This document shows positions 1 through 8,196 of a stretch of 64,000 nt of DNA, piece by piece. Position numbers and translations under genes: made by a program. The DNA is taken from contig NZ_FOZS01000002.1 in the NCBI RefSeq assembly GCF_900116205.1, positions 744,001 to 808,000 of the forward strand, written 5' to 3'. Below the pieces are notes generated by a model that saw only the letters and a list, made by a program, of their open reading frames with translations, did not search any database and was not told where the DNA came from. Positions within the stretch are counted from its first letter, which is position 1. Every line of letters begins with the position of its first letter. The stretch is from Halostagnicola kamekurae. GTDB lineage: Archaea > Halobacteriota > Halobacteria > Halobacteriales > Natrialbaceae.

Positions 1-1
1 C

Positions 2-91
2 TACCTCGAGCCGTCAGATGCCCCGGTGGACGAAGCCTTCGACCTCGAGGTCGTGGTCGACGCCGAGGGAGAATACGTGGACGGCCACTGA
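2..91 (+). CDS. C-terminal end of an unidentified protein (partial)
   Basis: An open frame enters from the left edge and ends with TGA at 89-91. The 29 visible residues are acidic (Asp/Glu rich, ending in Tyr-Val-Asp-Gly-His), as expected for a haloarchaeal cytosolic protein. The opposite strand gives an Arg/Pro-rich translation that does not look like protein. It converges on the amidohydrolase that ends at 159. Too little is present to name a family. Confidence 0.45.
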   Translation, partial: YLEPSDAPVDEAFDLEVVVDAEGEYVDGH

Positions 92-158
92 CGCTGCTCG
101 AGTCTCGGTCGCTGCGTCAGCCGCTTCTGCCGTTCGTTCGATTCGCTGTGCCGACTGC

Positions 159-1430
159 CTACGGCCGCTCGTGTCCGATTCGTTCGATCGCGCCGGTCAA
201 CACGTCGATGCCGTGGCCGATGCTCTCCTCGTCGACGTCGAAGGTAGCCGTGTGGTGACCGCCGGGGTGGTCGGTACCGACGCCGACGTAGCAGGCCAGC
301 CCGCCGTTTCGCTGGACTTCCCGCATCAGGAAGGTCGCGTCTTCGCTCCCGCCGAGTTCGTCTCGCTCGAGGATCGAGTCGACGCCCTTGACGCCGCCTG
401 CGGCGTCGGCGACGATCGATACGAGTTCGTCGTCGCTGTGTGCGCTCGGCGCTTCGGCCCCCGTCTCGACCTCGAGTTCGCAGTCGTGCATCTCGGCCGC
501 GGATCTGAGGACGTTTCGGGCCTTCTCGTCCATGTATCGCATCAGTTCGGTGGTCTCGCCTCTGACCTCTGCGACCAGTCTCGACTCCTCTGGGATCACG
601 TTCGCAGCGCTCCCGCCCTCGATGACGCCCGCGTTGATTCGCGTCGCACCGCCGGCGTGGCGCGGGATTCCGTACAGGTTCTGGACGGCGGTCGCGAGCG
701 CCTGATTCGCGTTTCGACCTTGTTCGGGGTGGCCGCCCGCGTGGGCCGATTCGCCAGTGAACGTCGCCTCGAGGTGGACGACGGCGAGGAACCCCTCGAC
801 GCCCGCGACGACCTCGCCGGTCGGGTGATCGAGGCCGACGTGCATCGCGAGCAGGTAGTCGACGTCGTCGATGTGCTCGCTCTTCGCCATCGACTTGCCG
901 CCGCCGACGACCTCCTCTGCGGGCTGGAAGAATACCTTGAGCGTGCCCGAGAAGTCGCTCTCTCGAATCGCCTCGAGCACCCCGATTCCGATCGTGGCGT
1001 GGGCGTCGTGCCCGCAGGCGTGCATCGCCCCCTCGTGTTCGGACCGAAACCCTTCGGCGGCGGGAACGTGTGCCGGATCGTCGGATTCCGGCCGGGGCAA
1101 CGCGTCGATGTCGACCCGAAGCCCGACCGTCGGCCCCGGACCTTGCTCGAGCACGGCGACGGCGCCCGTGTGCCCGCCCTCGAGCGACTCGAGGATCTCC
1201 TCGTCGACGTCGGAGGCCGCGGCCCGGTCGTACCACGCCGACAGTTCGTCCTCGTCGGGAAGGCCCATTCGGTGGTCGGCGGCGAGCGCGTCCGGACCGA
1301 CGTGGAGGGCCGTCAGGTCGAGCTCTGAGAGGGTCTCGACCAGACGAGCAGTGGTGTAGAACTCGCACCACGCCGGTTCTGGTTTTCGATGCAGGTCACG
1401 ACGGAGCGAAACGTGCGATCCGCTGGTCAT
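159..1430 (-). CDS. M20 family amidohydrolase (N-acyl-amino-acid / IAA-amino-acid hydrolase type)
   Basis: A 423-residue zinc-dependent amidohydrolase of peptidase family M20, probably cleaving an acyl group from N-acyl amino acids in the cytoplasm. Family marks are the metal-binding HACGHDAH motif, FFQPAEE around the catalytic glutamate, the MHVGLDHP segment, and a C-terminal GTDHPGGHH histidine cluster. The ATG at 1430 starts MTSGSHVSLRRD, where the family begins. An in-frame extension to 1658 is Arg-rich and unlike protein. The gene stands alone, with about 280 bp to the divergent gene at 1711. The exact substrate cannot be read from sequence. Confidence 0.85.
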   Translation of the reverse strand: MTSGSHVSLRRDLHRKPEPAWCEFYTTARLVETLSELDLTALHVGPDALAADHRMGLPDEDELSAWYDRAAASDVDEEILESLEGGHTGAVAVLEQGPGPTVGLRVDIDALPRPESDDPAHVPAAEGFRSEHEGAMHACGHDAHATIGIGVLEAIRESDFSGTLKVFFQPAEEVVGGGKSMAKSEHIDDVDYLLAMHVGLDHPTGEVVAGVEGFLAVVHLEATFTGESAHAGGHPEQGRNANQALATAVQNLYGIPRHAGGATRINAGVIEGGSAANVIPEESRLVAEVRGETTELMRYMDEKARNVLRSAAEMHDCELEVETGAEAPSAHSDDELVSIVADAAGGVKGVDSILERDELGGSEDATFLMREVQRNGGLACYVGVGTDHPGGHHTATFDVDEESIGHGIDVLTGAIERIGHERP

Positions 1431-1710
1431 GACTACATCTACTCGGGAACCGTCTAAACTGTGGCGACGCGCCGAAAAGCGAGAGAGGTTCCGGACGCGT
1501 GATCGGCTCGCCCCAACGACCGGAATCGAACTGAAATCGAAGCGGCGACGAACCGGCCGAACCGAAATCGGGTTCGCGGCGACCGGCCACGGTGATAGAA
1601 GCGTCGATAAATGCGATATTCGGCCCCATCGAGCCTTCAGAGCGCGAAACTCGAGCACTGGTTCCGGACCCCAAAATTAAACAATATATGAGTGTGATGA
1701 TACGGATGAA

Positions 1711-2700
1711 ATGAAGATTGACGTCGTCGAAACGCTCCATCAACCGGAGTACACCGGTGACGATAGATGCGAGCCGTGTACGATTTTGAACTTGGTCATC
1801 GCCGCCGTACTGAGTTCTCTTATCGCGCGGAAGTCGAAACTCGGCGGGGCACTCGCCCTCGGCTGTTCGATCGGCTTGATCTACCTTCGCGGCTATCTGA
1901 TTCCGGGAACCCCGACGCTGACGAAACGGTATCTCCCGCCCGAGGTCCTCCGCTGGTTCGGGAAGGACCCGGAGCCGGTCGTCGCGTCCGGACTCGGTTC
2001 GCCCGACGCGACCGCTACGATCGAAGACCCGACCCAGGAGGATCGTTCCGACGAACCGACCGAAGCGGCATCCGCTGCATCCGCGAACGCTCCTAGCGAG
2101 GAGACGCCAGCGGAGGGAGACGCCGAAACCGTCGGCCACGGATCTGAATCCGACGCCGAATCGGCCGACGGCCCCGAAGCCGGCATGGATCTCGAGACGT
2201 ACTTCATGGATGAGGAGATCCTCGAGCCGTGCGAGGAGTCGGACGACCTCTGTCTGACCGACGCGTTCGAAACGGCGTGGTTCGAGGAGATAGAACCGAT
2301 CGCGGACGGCGAGATCACCGCGGCCGACGCCGCCGCAGCGTTCGGGTTCGAGGAGGACCCCGACGAGTTCGAACTGTTGACCCGCGACGGCGTGCACACG
2401 CTCAGAGCGAACTCAAGTCGAACCGGCCAGTGGCCATCGCGTCCGGCGCTCGTCGCAGACGTCGCCGCGAGCCGGGTCTTCGAATCCTGGGTGGATGACT
2501 GGGACGCGTTCGCCCCCGCACAGAAAGGACAGCTGCTGAACAGCCTTCGGATGTTCCTCGAGACGTGTCCGACCACGGGTGGCGATATCCAGATAGGCGA
2601 GGAGGTCGTCGAATCGTGCTGTAGCTCCCACAAGGTGTTCGCGGTTACCTGCGAAGACACCGGCGAGCGCCTCTTCGAGCACCGAATCGCCGATACGTAA
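1711..2700 (+). CDS. Acidic membrane-anchored protein of unknown function
   Basis: A 329-residue protein I do not recognise. A short N-terminal part with a CEPC pair is followed by hydrophobic stretches at about residues 27-60 (ILNLVIAAVL and ALALGCSIGLIYL). A low-complexity Glu/Asp/Ala linker (about 90-160) leads to a folded-looking C-terminal half with a CCSSHKVF segment and a further cysteine near the end, possibly metal binding. The bulk is probably cytoplasmic, tethered by the N-terminus. The start codon follows an AT-rich stretch (1675-1690) that could hold the promoter. No operon partner is apparent. Confidence 0.7.
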   Translation: MKIDVVETLHQPEYTGDDRCEPCTILNLVIAAVLSSLIARKSKLGGALALGCSIGLIYLRGYLIPGTPTLTKRYLPPEVLRWFGKDPEPVVASGLGSPDATATIEDPTQEDRSDEPTEAASAASANAPSEETPAEGDAETVGHGSESDAESADGPEAGMDLETYFMDEEILEPCEESDDLCLTDAFETAWFEEIEPIADGEITAADAAAAFGFEEDPDEFELLTRDGVHTLRANSSRTGQWPSRPALVADVAASRVFESWVDDWDAFAPAQKGQLLNSLRMFLETCPTTGGDIQIGEEVVESCCSSHKVFAVTCEDTGERLFEHRIADT

Positions 2701-2911
2701 CTCGAACCAGTGATACGCTCCCCCGAACCGGTTACACCTCTCGAACCGAAGAACCGTCCCTCCACGCTGGGGTCGCTTCGCAGACGGCTCCGGATACATC
2801 GCGACGAAAAGCGGGAGTAGCGCGTCGAAACGACCTCGATCGCCGCCATCGAGTGAGTTTGTTCGGCCGCGTGCGGTCGGTGCGTAAATCGGCTCGAGAG
2901 AGTTTTTCTCT

Positions 2912-3241
2912 CTACGTTCCCATATCGTGGATCTGCTCGACTTCCGCCTCGATGTAAATCGAGTCGGGGAAGTCCTGAGAGGCGATATTTCTTGCGAGGT
3001 CGTCGTGACCGTGGATCTCGAGTTCACGCGTAAAGACCGTGTAGTTCCAGGGATCGAAGCGGCGGTCGTCGTCCGAGTGCAGTCGGGAGTGTTGGGGGAC
3101 CGAGAGCCGTTTCGGCGGGTGGGTGTGAGGACCTTTCAGCGCCGCCCCTTTTCGTTCGGCGGTTTCTTTGATATCCGAGACGAGGCCGTCGAGAGCGGCG
3201 CGGTCACCGCTTTGGAGCGTGAGGCGAGTTACGAAGGTCAT
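2912..3241 (-). CDS. uS10/mL48-family ribosomal-protein-like protein
   Basis: A 109-residue protein resembling ribosomal protein S10. It has the basic loop GPHTHPPKRLSVPQHSR, which matches the S10 segment that enters the decoding-site region (GPxPLPTRxxxxTVxRSP type), flanked by beta-alpha-beta elements. It is not the canonical S10, which in haloarchaea sits next to EF-1A. This stand-alone copy has a TFVTRLTLQSGDRAALDGLV opening and an acidic tail. It may be a ribosome-associated paralogue, but its role is not established. It is divergent from the Nudix gene at 3399, with about 157 bp between. Confidence 0.75.
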   Translation of the reverse strand: MTFVTRLTLQSGDRAALDGLVSDIKETAERKGAALKGPHTHPPKRLSVPQHSRLHSDDDRRFDPWNYTVFTRELEIHGHDDLARNIASQDFPDSIYIEAEVEQIHDMGT

Positions 3242-3398
3242 GGCTGGCGTTGTAGGTACGTCTCCGGTGGCGACCTAAAGCCTTCTGAGATGCATCGGTG
3301 GCGGCCGTCGACGCGGCCCCTCGAACGCGTCTCTGCTGTGATGTACGACGAGAAGACAGTCCGATATTCACTTAACGCCGCACCTGTTATCCTCTGTA

Positions 3399-3836
3399 AT
3401 GGCAGTCGAAGCTACGAGCGCAGGCGCGATCCTCTTCCGCGACACGCGGGGCCGGCGCGAGTATCTTCTACTCAAGAGCCGCCCGGGCGACTGGGAATTT
3501 CCCAAGGGCGGTGTCGAAGGAGACGAAGAACTTCAGCAGACGGCTATCCGCGAAGTAAAGGAAGAGGCAGGTATAGAGCAGTTCAGACTACTCGACGGCT
3601 TTCGCGAGGACTACAGCTACGTCTTCGAGGCGAACGGGACGACGATCCACAAGACCGTTCATCTCTTCATCGCGAAATCGTTCGAAGCGAGCGCGGAACT
3701 CTCGAGCGAACACCGCGACCTTCAGTGGCGCGATTACGAGCAGGCGGTAAACACCGTCACGCAGGACGGCCCGCGAGAGATCTTCGAACAGGCCCACGAC
3801 TACCTCGACGTGCTCGAGGCCGAAGACGAAATCTAA
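3399..3836 (+). CDS. Nudix hydrolase (Ap4A-hydrolase-like)
   Basis: A 145-residue single-domain Nudix protein. The Nudix box runs from G37 through E43 to R51-E-V-K-E-E-A-G-I59 and supplies the divalent-metal-binding glutamates. The FPKGG lead-in and overall size fit the asymmetric diadenosine tetraphosphatase branch, which hydrolyses nucleoside polyphosphates in the cytoplasm. Other Nudix substrates remain possible. The ATG at 3399 follows a promoter-like AT-rich region at about 3365-3385. The next gene begins 111 bp downstream. Confidence 0.85.
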   Translation: MAVEATSAGAILFRDTRGRREYLLLKSRPGDWEFPKGGVEGDEELQQTAIREVKEEAGIEQFRLLDGFREDYSYVFEANGTTIHKTVHLFIAKSFEASAELSSEHRDLQWRDYEQAVNTVTQDGPREIFEQAHDYLDVLEAEDEI

Positions 3837-3947
3837 TCGATTCTCGTCTCTGTGTGAGCGATTCGAGGAGCGACTGCTTTCTGCGAGCATCGGTTGAGGG
3901 TACTGATTGTCGAAACTCTCATTAGATGTGGTAACTCAGTTGAGGAA

Positions 3948-4313
3948 ATGCCATTCGACGAGCGAGACGGTCCCGCTGTGACGACCGGTCCCGACGAGCA
4001 GTACTGCTCGAGTTGCGGCGATGTCATCAAGAGAGAGGCCGAAATCTGTCCACACTGTGGTGTGAGACAGAAGTATCCACAGGAGAAGAATCCGGGGATC
4101 GCGGCCGTCCTCTCGGTGTTTTTCACCGGCGTCGGACAGATCTACAACGGGCAAGTCGGGAAAGGATTAGTGCTCATGCTGATCCAATTGGTCAACCTTC
4201 TGCTAGTCTTCGCACTCATCGGTATCTTCACTGGCTTCGTCGTCTGGGTCTACGCCATCTACGACGCCTACTCGGTCGCCGAGAAGATCAACCGAGGAGA
4301 GATCGAGCCGTAA
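3948..4313 (+). CDS. Zinc-ribbon plus TM2-domain membrane protein
   Basis: A 121-residue protein. An N-terminal zinc ribbon (CSSCGD then CPHCGVRQK) is followed by a TM2-like domain with two hydrophobic helices (about residues 48-70 and 74-100). The turn carries FFTGVGQIYNGQVGKG, a typical TM2 turn, and AIYDAYSVAEKIN closes the domain. The start at 3948 is preferred over 3894 because homologous architecture begins shortly before the zinc ribbon and the intervening residues look non-coding. The function of TM2 proteins is not well defined. A role linking a membrane site to a protein or nucleic-acid partner is only inference. Confidence 0.8.
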   Translation: MPFDERDGPAVTTGPDEQYCSSCGDVIKREAEICPHCGVRQKYPQEKNPGIAAVLSVFFTGVGQIYNGQVGKGLVLMLIQLVNLLLVFALIGIFTGFVVWVYAIYDAYSVAEKINRGEIEP

Positions 4314-4399
4314 TCTGGCTCGACCCCGACTCGAGGAACCGAACGCCGCTTTCAGCGAGACCACAGCACATTTCGATACCCGCTCCGTACGACAGGCCA

Positions 4400-5437
4400 G
4401 TGAGTCTCCACGGCGGTTCCGAATTCGGGTTCGAACTCGCTTGCTGTCGCTGGGCCGAACGCCGCTGGCCCCTCGAGGAGAGCGATCGCCCGGTCGTCGT
4501 CGCCCGCCAGCTCGGGACGAAGCGCCGACGGTGGGACACGATCGTCCTCGAGTGCGACCGCGAGGGGCTCAGACAACGCGCTCTCTTCGGTCCGGAGCGG
4601 CTGAACGGCGACCTGCTGCACGTCGTCCGAAACGCGCCCGCGGAGTGGGGCTACTACCGCGACGTGCTCCCCCACCCCGGCTACCCCTGGCGGTACGTCC
4701 GCGAGTCGATCCACGAAGCGGCCGACCGGGGGATCCTCGAGACCCGCCGCGACGGCAATCGCATCGAGATCCGCCGAAAGTGGGCCTACCCGGACTGGGT
4801 AGAGCGCGTCGTCGCGATCGAGAACAAACCGGATCTCGACGCCAGCGCCGCACGCACGCTCGGCCCCCAACTCGAGTACGACGTGGCGATGGGGCTCGCG
4901 GACGAGGTCTGGGTTGCGACCCGACAGACCGGCGACCGCGTCGTGCCCGCCCTGTTCGAGGATCTGCCGGTCGAAGCGGGGATCCTCTCGCTCGATCTCG
5001 ACGAGCTCGAGGTCGAGGTCGCGTGGCACCCGCGGACGCTCTCGGTCGAGAATCGGGGGACGCGAATCCTCGAGCGGCCGACCGGGAGCGGACGGGACGC
5101 GTCGGCCGCTCGATTCGAGTACGTCGACCCCGCCGAGAAGGCCGATCGCCGCCTCGCGATCGCAGAGCGCGCCTACGAGCGCGGCTGGCGCTCGTTCGCC
5201 GAGACGATGCGACCCGACTGCAAGGCGTTCGAACTGCGCTCGCAAAACCAGTTGCTCCCCTACTGCCGAGCCAAAGACTGTCTGCCGACCGCCGCGGAGT
5301 GTTCGGGGTCCTGCCCCGCCTTCGAGCCGGAGCCGCCGACCTGGCGAACCCGCGGGTGGCCGATCGAAGGCGGCCCCGGAAAGCGACTCACACGCCTGCT
5401 CGAGAAACGGCGACGGCGACGCAGGCCGGGGTTATGA
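4400..5437 (+). CDS. DUF5787 family protein, RecB/Cas4-like PD-(D/E)XK nuclease fold (predicted)
   Basis: A 345-residue protein read from a GTG at 4400, because the family begins at the GSEFGFELACC region; the in-frame extension to 4013 overlaps the previous gene. Visible nuclease-like marks are D46 in WDTIVLE, P131-D132, then E141-N-K143 (a PD-(D/E)XK pattern), and Q157-L-E-Y160, which resembles the RecB-family QxxxY motif. The C-terminal quarter holds five cysteines spaced C-x14-C-x4-C-x6-C-x3-C, reminiscent of the iron-sulfur cluster of Cas4/AddB-type nucleases. The family name is from memory. Nuclease activity is inference from these motifs. Confidence 0.75.
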   Translation: MSLHGGSEFGFELACCRWAERRWPLEESDRPVVVARQLGTKRRRWDTIVLECDREGLRQRALFGPERLNGDLLHVVRNAPAEWGYYRDVLPHPGYPWRYVRESIHEAADRGILETRRDGNRIEIRRKWAYPDWVERVVAIENKPDLDASAARTLGPQLEYDVAMGLADEVWVATRQTGDRVVPALFEDLPVEAGILSLDLDELEVEVAWHPRTLSVENRGTRILERPTGSGRDASAARFEYVDPAEKADRRLAIAERAYERGWRSFAETMRPDCKAFELRSQNQLLPYCRAKDCLPTAAECSGSCPAFEPEPPTWRTRGWPIEGGPGKRLTRLLEKRRRRRRPGL

Positions 5438-5486
5438 CGGCAGGCCGGACGACCGCGCTTGGTCCGTATTCGCGGTCGAAATAGTC

Positions 5487-5996
5487 TCAGTTCGAGTCGG
5501 AAATGGAGACTTCGAGGTCCTCGCGCTCGAGGGCGAGTCGAAACGTCGGGACCGTCCGGTACTCGACCTCGACGACGTCTTTTCGACGGAGGCTCTGGAG
5601 GGCGGAGCGAACGTCCTCGCTCTTCGGATCGACGTCGTAGGCGTCTCGAAGCTTGTGGAGGACCGAAACGACGCTTTCGGACTCCTCGTCGGGGCCGGCG
5701 AGCACCTCGACGATCTGTGCGTGGAGCTCTGGCACCCGAATTGCCGACGGCCCGCCCTCGTCGTCGGGGTCGTTGACCACGCCGGGTTCGACGTCGACCA
5801 GCTCAGCGGCTTCCGCGGTCGCGCGGATCAGGCTGTTGTCGTCGCGAAAGTAGTACTCGCCCAGTTCGTTCTCGAGGATCTGGTGTACCTCGCTCCCGCT
5901 GTCGACTCCCCACCGCTCCTGTAGCTCCGCGTTCTTCGTCGGCTGTAGCTCCACCACGTCGGCCAGTCGGTCTCGCGCCTCCTCCGAGAGCGTCAT
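5487..5996 (-). CDS. DUF5797 family protein (predicted DNA-binding)
   Basis: A 169-residue acidic protein. The N-terminal part (EEARDRLADVVELQPTKNAE then LQERWGVDSGSEVHQILENE) and the C-terminal part (VVSVLHKLRD to SALQSLRRKDVVEVEYR) both look like winged-helix units, so a transcription-related role is plausible. The family is known from haloarchaea under a DUF label. The ATG at 5996 is chosen because the frame above it is Arg/Pro-rich. It lies 101 bp downstream of the MFS gene on the same strand and converges on the DUF5787 gene. Confidence 0.75.
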   Translation of the reverse strand: MTLSEEARDRLADVVELQPTKNAELQERWGVDSGSEVHQILENELGEYYFRDDNSLIRATAEAAELVDVEPGVVNDPDDEGGPSAIRVPELHAQIVEVLAGPDEESESVVSVLHKLRDAYDVDPKSEDVRSALQSLRRKDVVEVEYRTVPTFRLALEREDLEVSISDSN

Positions 5997-6097
5997 CGTC
6001 GAATCGTAAGCGGATCCAGTACTTTTGCGTTGCGCCCTGTCGATCGCGCTGAGACCGCAAATCGAACGCTGGCGATCCGAAATCGCAGGCGGGGAGC

Positions 6098-7405
6098 TCA
6101 ACTCCCGGTTCCGGGGAGACTGGCCGCGGTCTCGAGGGTCTCCTCGACCTGTGTGAACACCAGGAGCGCGCCCAGCGTTGCGATCACCGCGCCGAAAACG
6201 AACGGCCACCGGAATCCGTACCCGATCAGGAGCCCCGACGCGAGCGGGCCGACTGCGATGCCGAAGCCGAAGGCCATCGTGAGCACCGACAGTTTCGAGC
6301 CTGACTCGCCCGCTCCGGCGAGGTCGCCGGCGAGCGCCAGCGACGGCGCAAACACCATCGCACCCGCGACGCCCTGTAACAGCCGCGCGAGGAACATCAT
6401 CTCGGAGGTGCCGATGAACCCCTGGACGAGCGTCGTCGGGATAAGAAACACCATTCCAAGAACGATGAACGGGCGACGACCGTATCGGTCGCAGGCGCGG
6501 CCGACCGGCGTCTGCAACAGCACTTGCGCGACGATGAACGCGGCGAACTGGAGGCCGAACCAGGTCGATCCCTGCCCGAGGTGGTCGTTGATCTGGGGCT
6601 GAATCGTCGCGAAGAGCCCGATCGTGGTCGCAAGAAAGAGCGTCGCGACCCCGAGAGTGAAGATCGGATCGAAGACGTTCGACCCTGAATCGTCCCACAC
6701 GTCGATCGATAGCTCCGCGCCCGCGTTCTCTCGAGTCGATTCCGGGTCGGAGATCAGGATCGTCACGAGGACATAGCTGATCGCCGCGGTGATCGCGGCG
6801 ACGAAAAACGCCGCGTCGAAGCCATCGATCGTGAACCCGGCGGGCAGAAATCCGGCGATCGACGGGACCGCGTACGGGCCGGCGTTGACGACCGCACCGG
6901 CCGCGACCGGCCCGGCACCGAACCCGACAAGTCGGAAAGTGTTGTAAACGCCCATGTTGCCGCCGCGATCGGCCGTCGTCGCGAGTTCGTTCACGAGCGC
7001 GATCGATGCCGGGACGATGAACGCGACGCTGACTCCCTGCAAGCCGCGGATGAGGACCAACAGCTGGTAAGTGTCGGCGAAGACGTACGCGACGTTGGTC
7101 ATCGCCAATCCGGCCAGACCGATCAGGATGAACGCCTTTCGCCTCCCGGTGCGGTCGGAGAGTCGCCCCGTAAACGGCTGGAAGCTGCTGTTGAGAAAGC
7201 CAAACAGCGAGAGGATTCCGCCGATTATGACCGACTCCGACAGCCCGAACGTCGCCCCGGTGACCACGTCACTGGTCACATAGAGCGGTATCACGACGAT
7301 CAGAAACGAGTTCCCGATGCCGTCGGCCATCCGAGCGAACGCGAGCGTCAGCACCCGTCGGTCGACGGCGAACGCTGCTCGAAGTCGACGAAGGGAGATC
7401 TCCAT
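6098..7405 (-). CDS. MFS transporter
   Basis: A major facilitator superfamily permease of 435 residues from the preferred start at 7405 (MEISLRRLRAAF). A start at 7489 would add 28 residues. About 12 membrane helices are visible. The family motif after helix 2 appears as GRLSDRTGRRKAF, and a second copy in the C-terminal half as GRACDRYGRRPF. The substrate is unknown; drug/multidrug-type exporters of this length are common in haloarchaea. It is divergent from the TFS gene at 7582. Confidence 0.85.
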   Translation of the reverse strand: MEISLRRLRAAFAVDRRVLTLAFARMADGIGNSFLIVVIPLYVTSDVVTGATFGLSESVIIGGILSLFGFLNSSFQPFTGRLSDRTGRRKAFILIGLAGLAMTNVAYVFADTYQLLVLIRGLQGVSVAFIVPASIALVNELATTADRGGNMGVYNTFRLVGFGAGPVAAGAVVNAGPYAVPSIAGFLPAGFTIDGFDAAFFVAAITAAISYVLVTILISDPESTRENAGAELSIDVWDDSGSNVFDPIFTLGVATLFLATTIGLFATIQPQINDHLGQGSTWFGLQFAAFIVAQVLLQTPVGRACDRYGRRPFIVLGMVFLIPTTLVQGFIGTSEMMFLARLLQGVAGAMVFAPSLALAGDLAGAGESGSKLSVLTMAFGFGIAVGPLASGLLIGYGFRWPFVFGAVIATLGALLVFTQVEETLETAASLPGTGS

Positions 7406-7581
7406 CTCTCGAGGTGTCCGTAAGCTGGCCCAATGACCATTTCGGATCGAAACCGATTTCGCGCGGTTCGTATCGTGGTCGTTCCCCATCGGCGGCTGGC
7501 ACTGCGAGTGGAATATGATCTACAGTTATCTCGCCGGCCGCTTTCTACACGCTTAAGCGAGACGAGTGACAAGCACCGTTC

Positions 7582-7890
7582 ATGGAGTTTTGCGACGAAT
7601 GCGGTTCGATGATGAAAGCCGAAGACGGGACGTGGGTCTGTGGCAGCTGTGACTTCACGAAGCCGAAAGGCGACACCGCGGACTACACCGTCACCGAAGA
7701 CCAGGAGGCGAGCGAAGTCATCGAATCCTCCGGCGAGACGTCCTTGCCCGAAACCGACGCACACTGTCCCGAGTGCGGCCACGACCGGGCGTACTGGTAC
7801 ATGAAACAGATCCGCTCCGCGGACGAGTCCGAGACGCGCTTTTTCATCTGTTCGGAGTGCGAACACAAGTGGCGAGAAGACGATAACTGA
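7582..7890 (+). CDS. tfs: Transcription factor S (TFS), RNA polymerase cleavage-stimulating factor
   Basis: A 102-residue archaeal TFIIS/RPB9-like factor. The N-terminal zinc ribbon uses CDEC and CGSC. The C-terminal zinc ribbon uses CPEC and ICSEC, with the loop RSADESETRFF carrying the Asp-Glu pair that in TFIIS/TFS enters the polymerase secondary channel and stimulates transcript cleavage. The catalytic acidic pair is intact, so this is an active-type TFS rather than an inhibitory paralogue. It starts at ATG 7582 and ends 306 bp before the next gene. Confidence 0.93.
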   Translation: MEFCDECGSMMKAEDGTWVCGSCDFTKPKGDTADYTVTEDQEASEVIESSGETSLPETDAHCPECGHDRAYWYMKQIRSADESETRFFICSECEHKWREDDN

Positions 7891-8196
7891 TCCTCGAGTC
7901 GCGTGCCCTCGCGACCGACGACCGATTCCGCGTCCGAGGAGCCGCGAGTACCCGACTCGAGGAGTGATCGCGTCGCGTGCCCCTGACGAAACGGAGCACC
8001 GTCAGGGCGGACTGGTGATCGAGGTGCGGGCCCGCCGAAGGCGGGCGACTCGCTGTTCGTCCGCAGACGGAATACGATTACTCCCTACACTGTGAGGGTC
8101 GAGCGCGAAGGACTCCCACCGTCGTCGGAGCCGCCCATCGTTATCGGAGTTACCATCATCGCCGGAGCCGTCGGCGCCAGTCGCCACCGTCTCTGA
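7891..8196. other. Intergenic stretch with two strong hairpins, no supported gene
   Basis: A 306-bp gap between convergent tfs and trmI. It holds two near-adjacent perfect inverted repeats: CCCTGACG/CGTCAGGG (arms 7981-7988 and 8000-8007) and GCCCGCC/GGCGGGC (8030-8046, three-base loop). They may end transcription of tfs or belong to a small RNA. A 61-codon minus-strand frame at 8002-8187 has no recognisable features and overlaps both repeats, so I do not call it. Confidence 0.4.

Noticed and set aside
1-1371. Long frames on both strands over the M20 amidohydrolase
   Set aside because: Arg/Pro-rich translations overlapping an enzyme with intact metal motifs.
8002-8187. 61-codon minus-strand ORF between tfs and trmI
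   Set aside because: No recognisable features, overlaps two strong hairpins, composition unlike a haloarchaeal protein.
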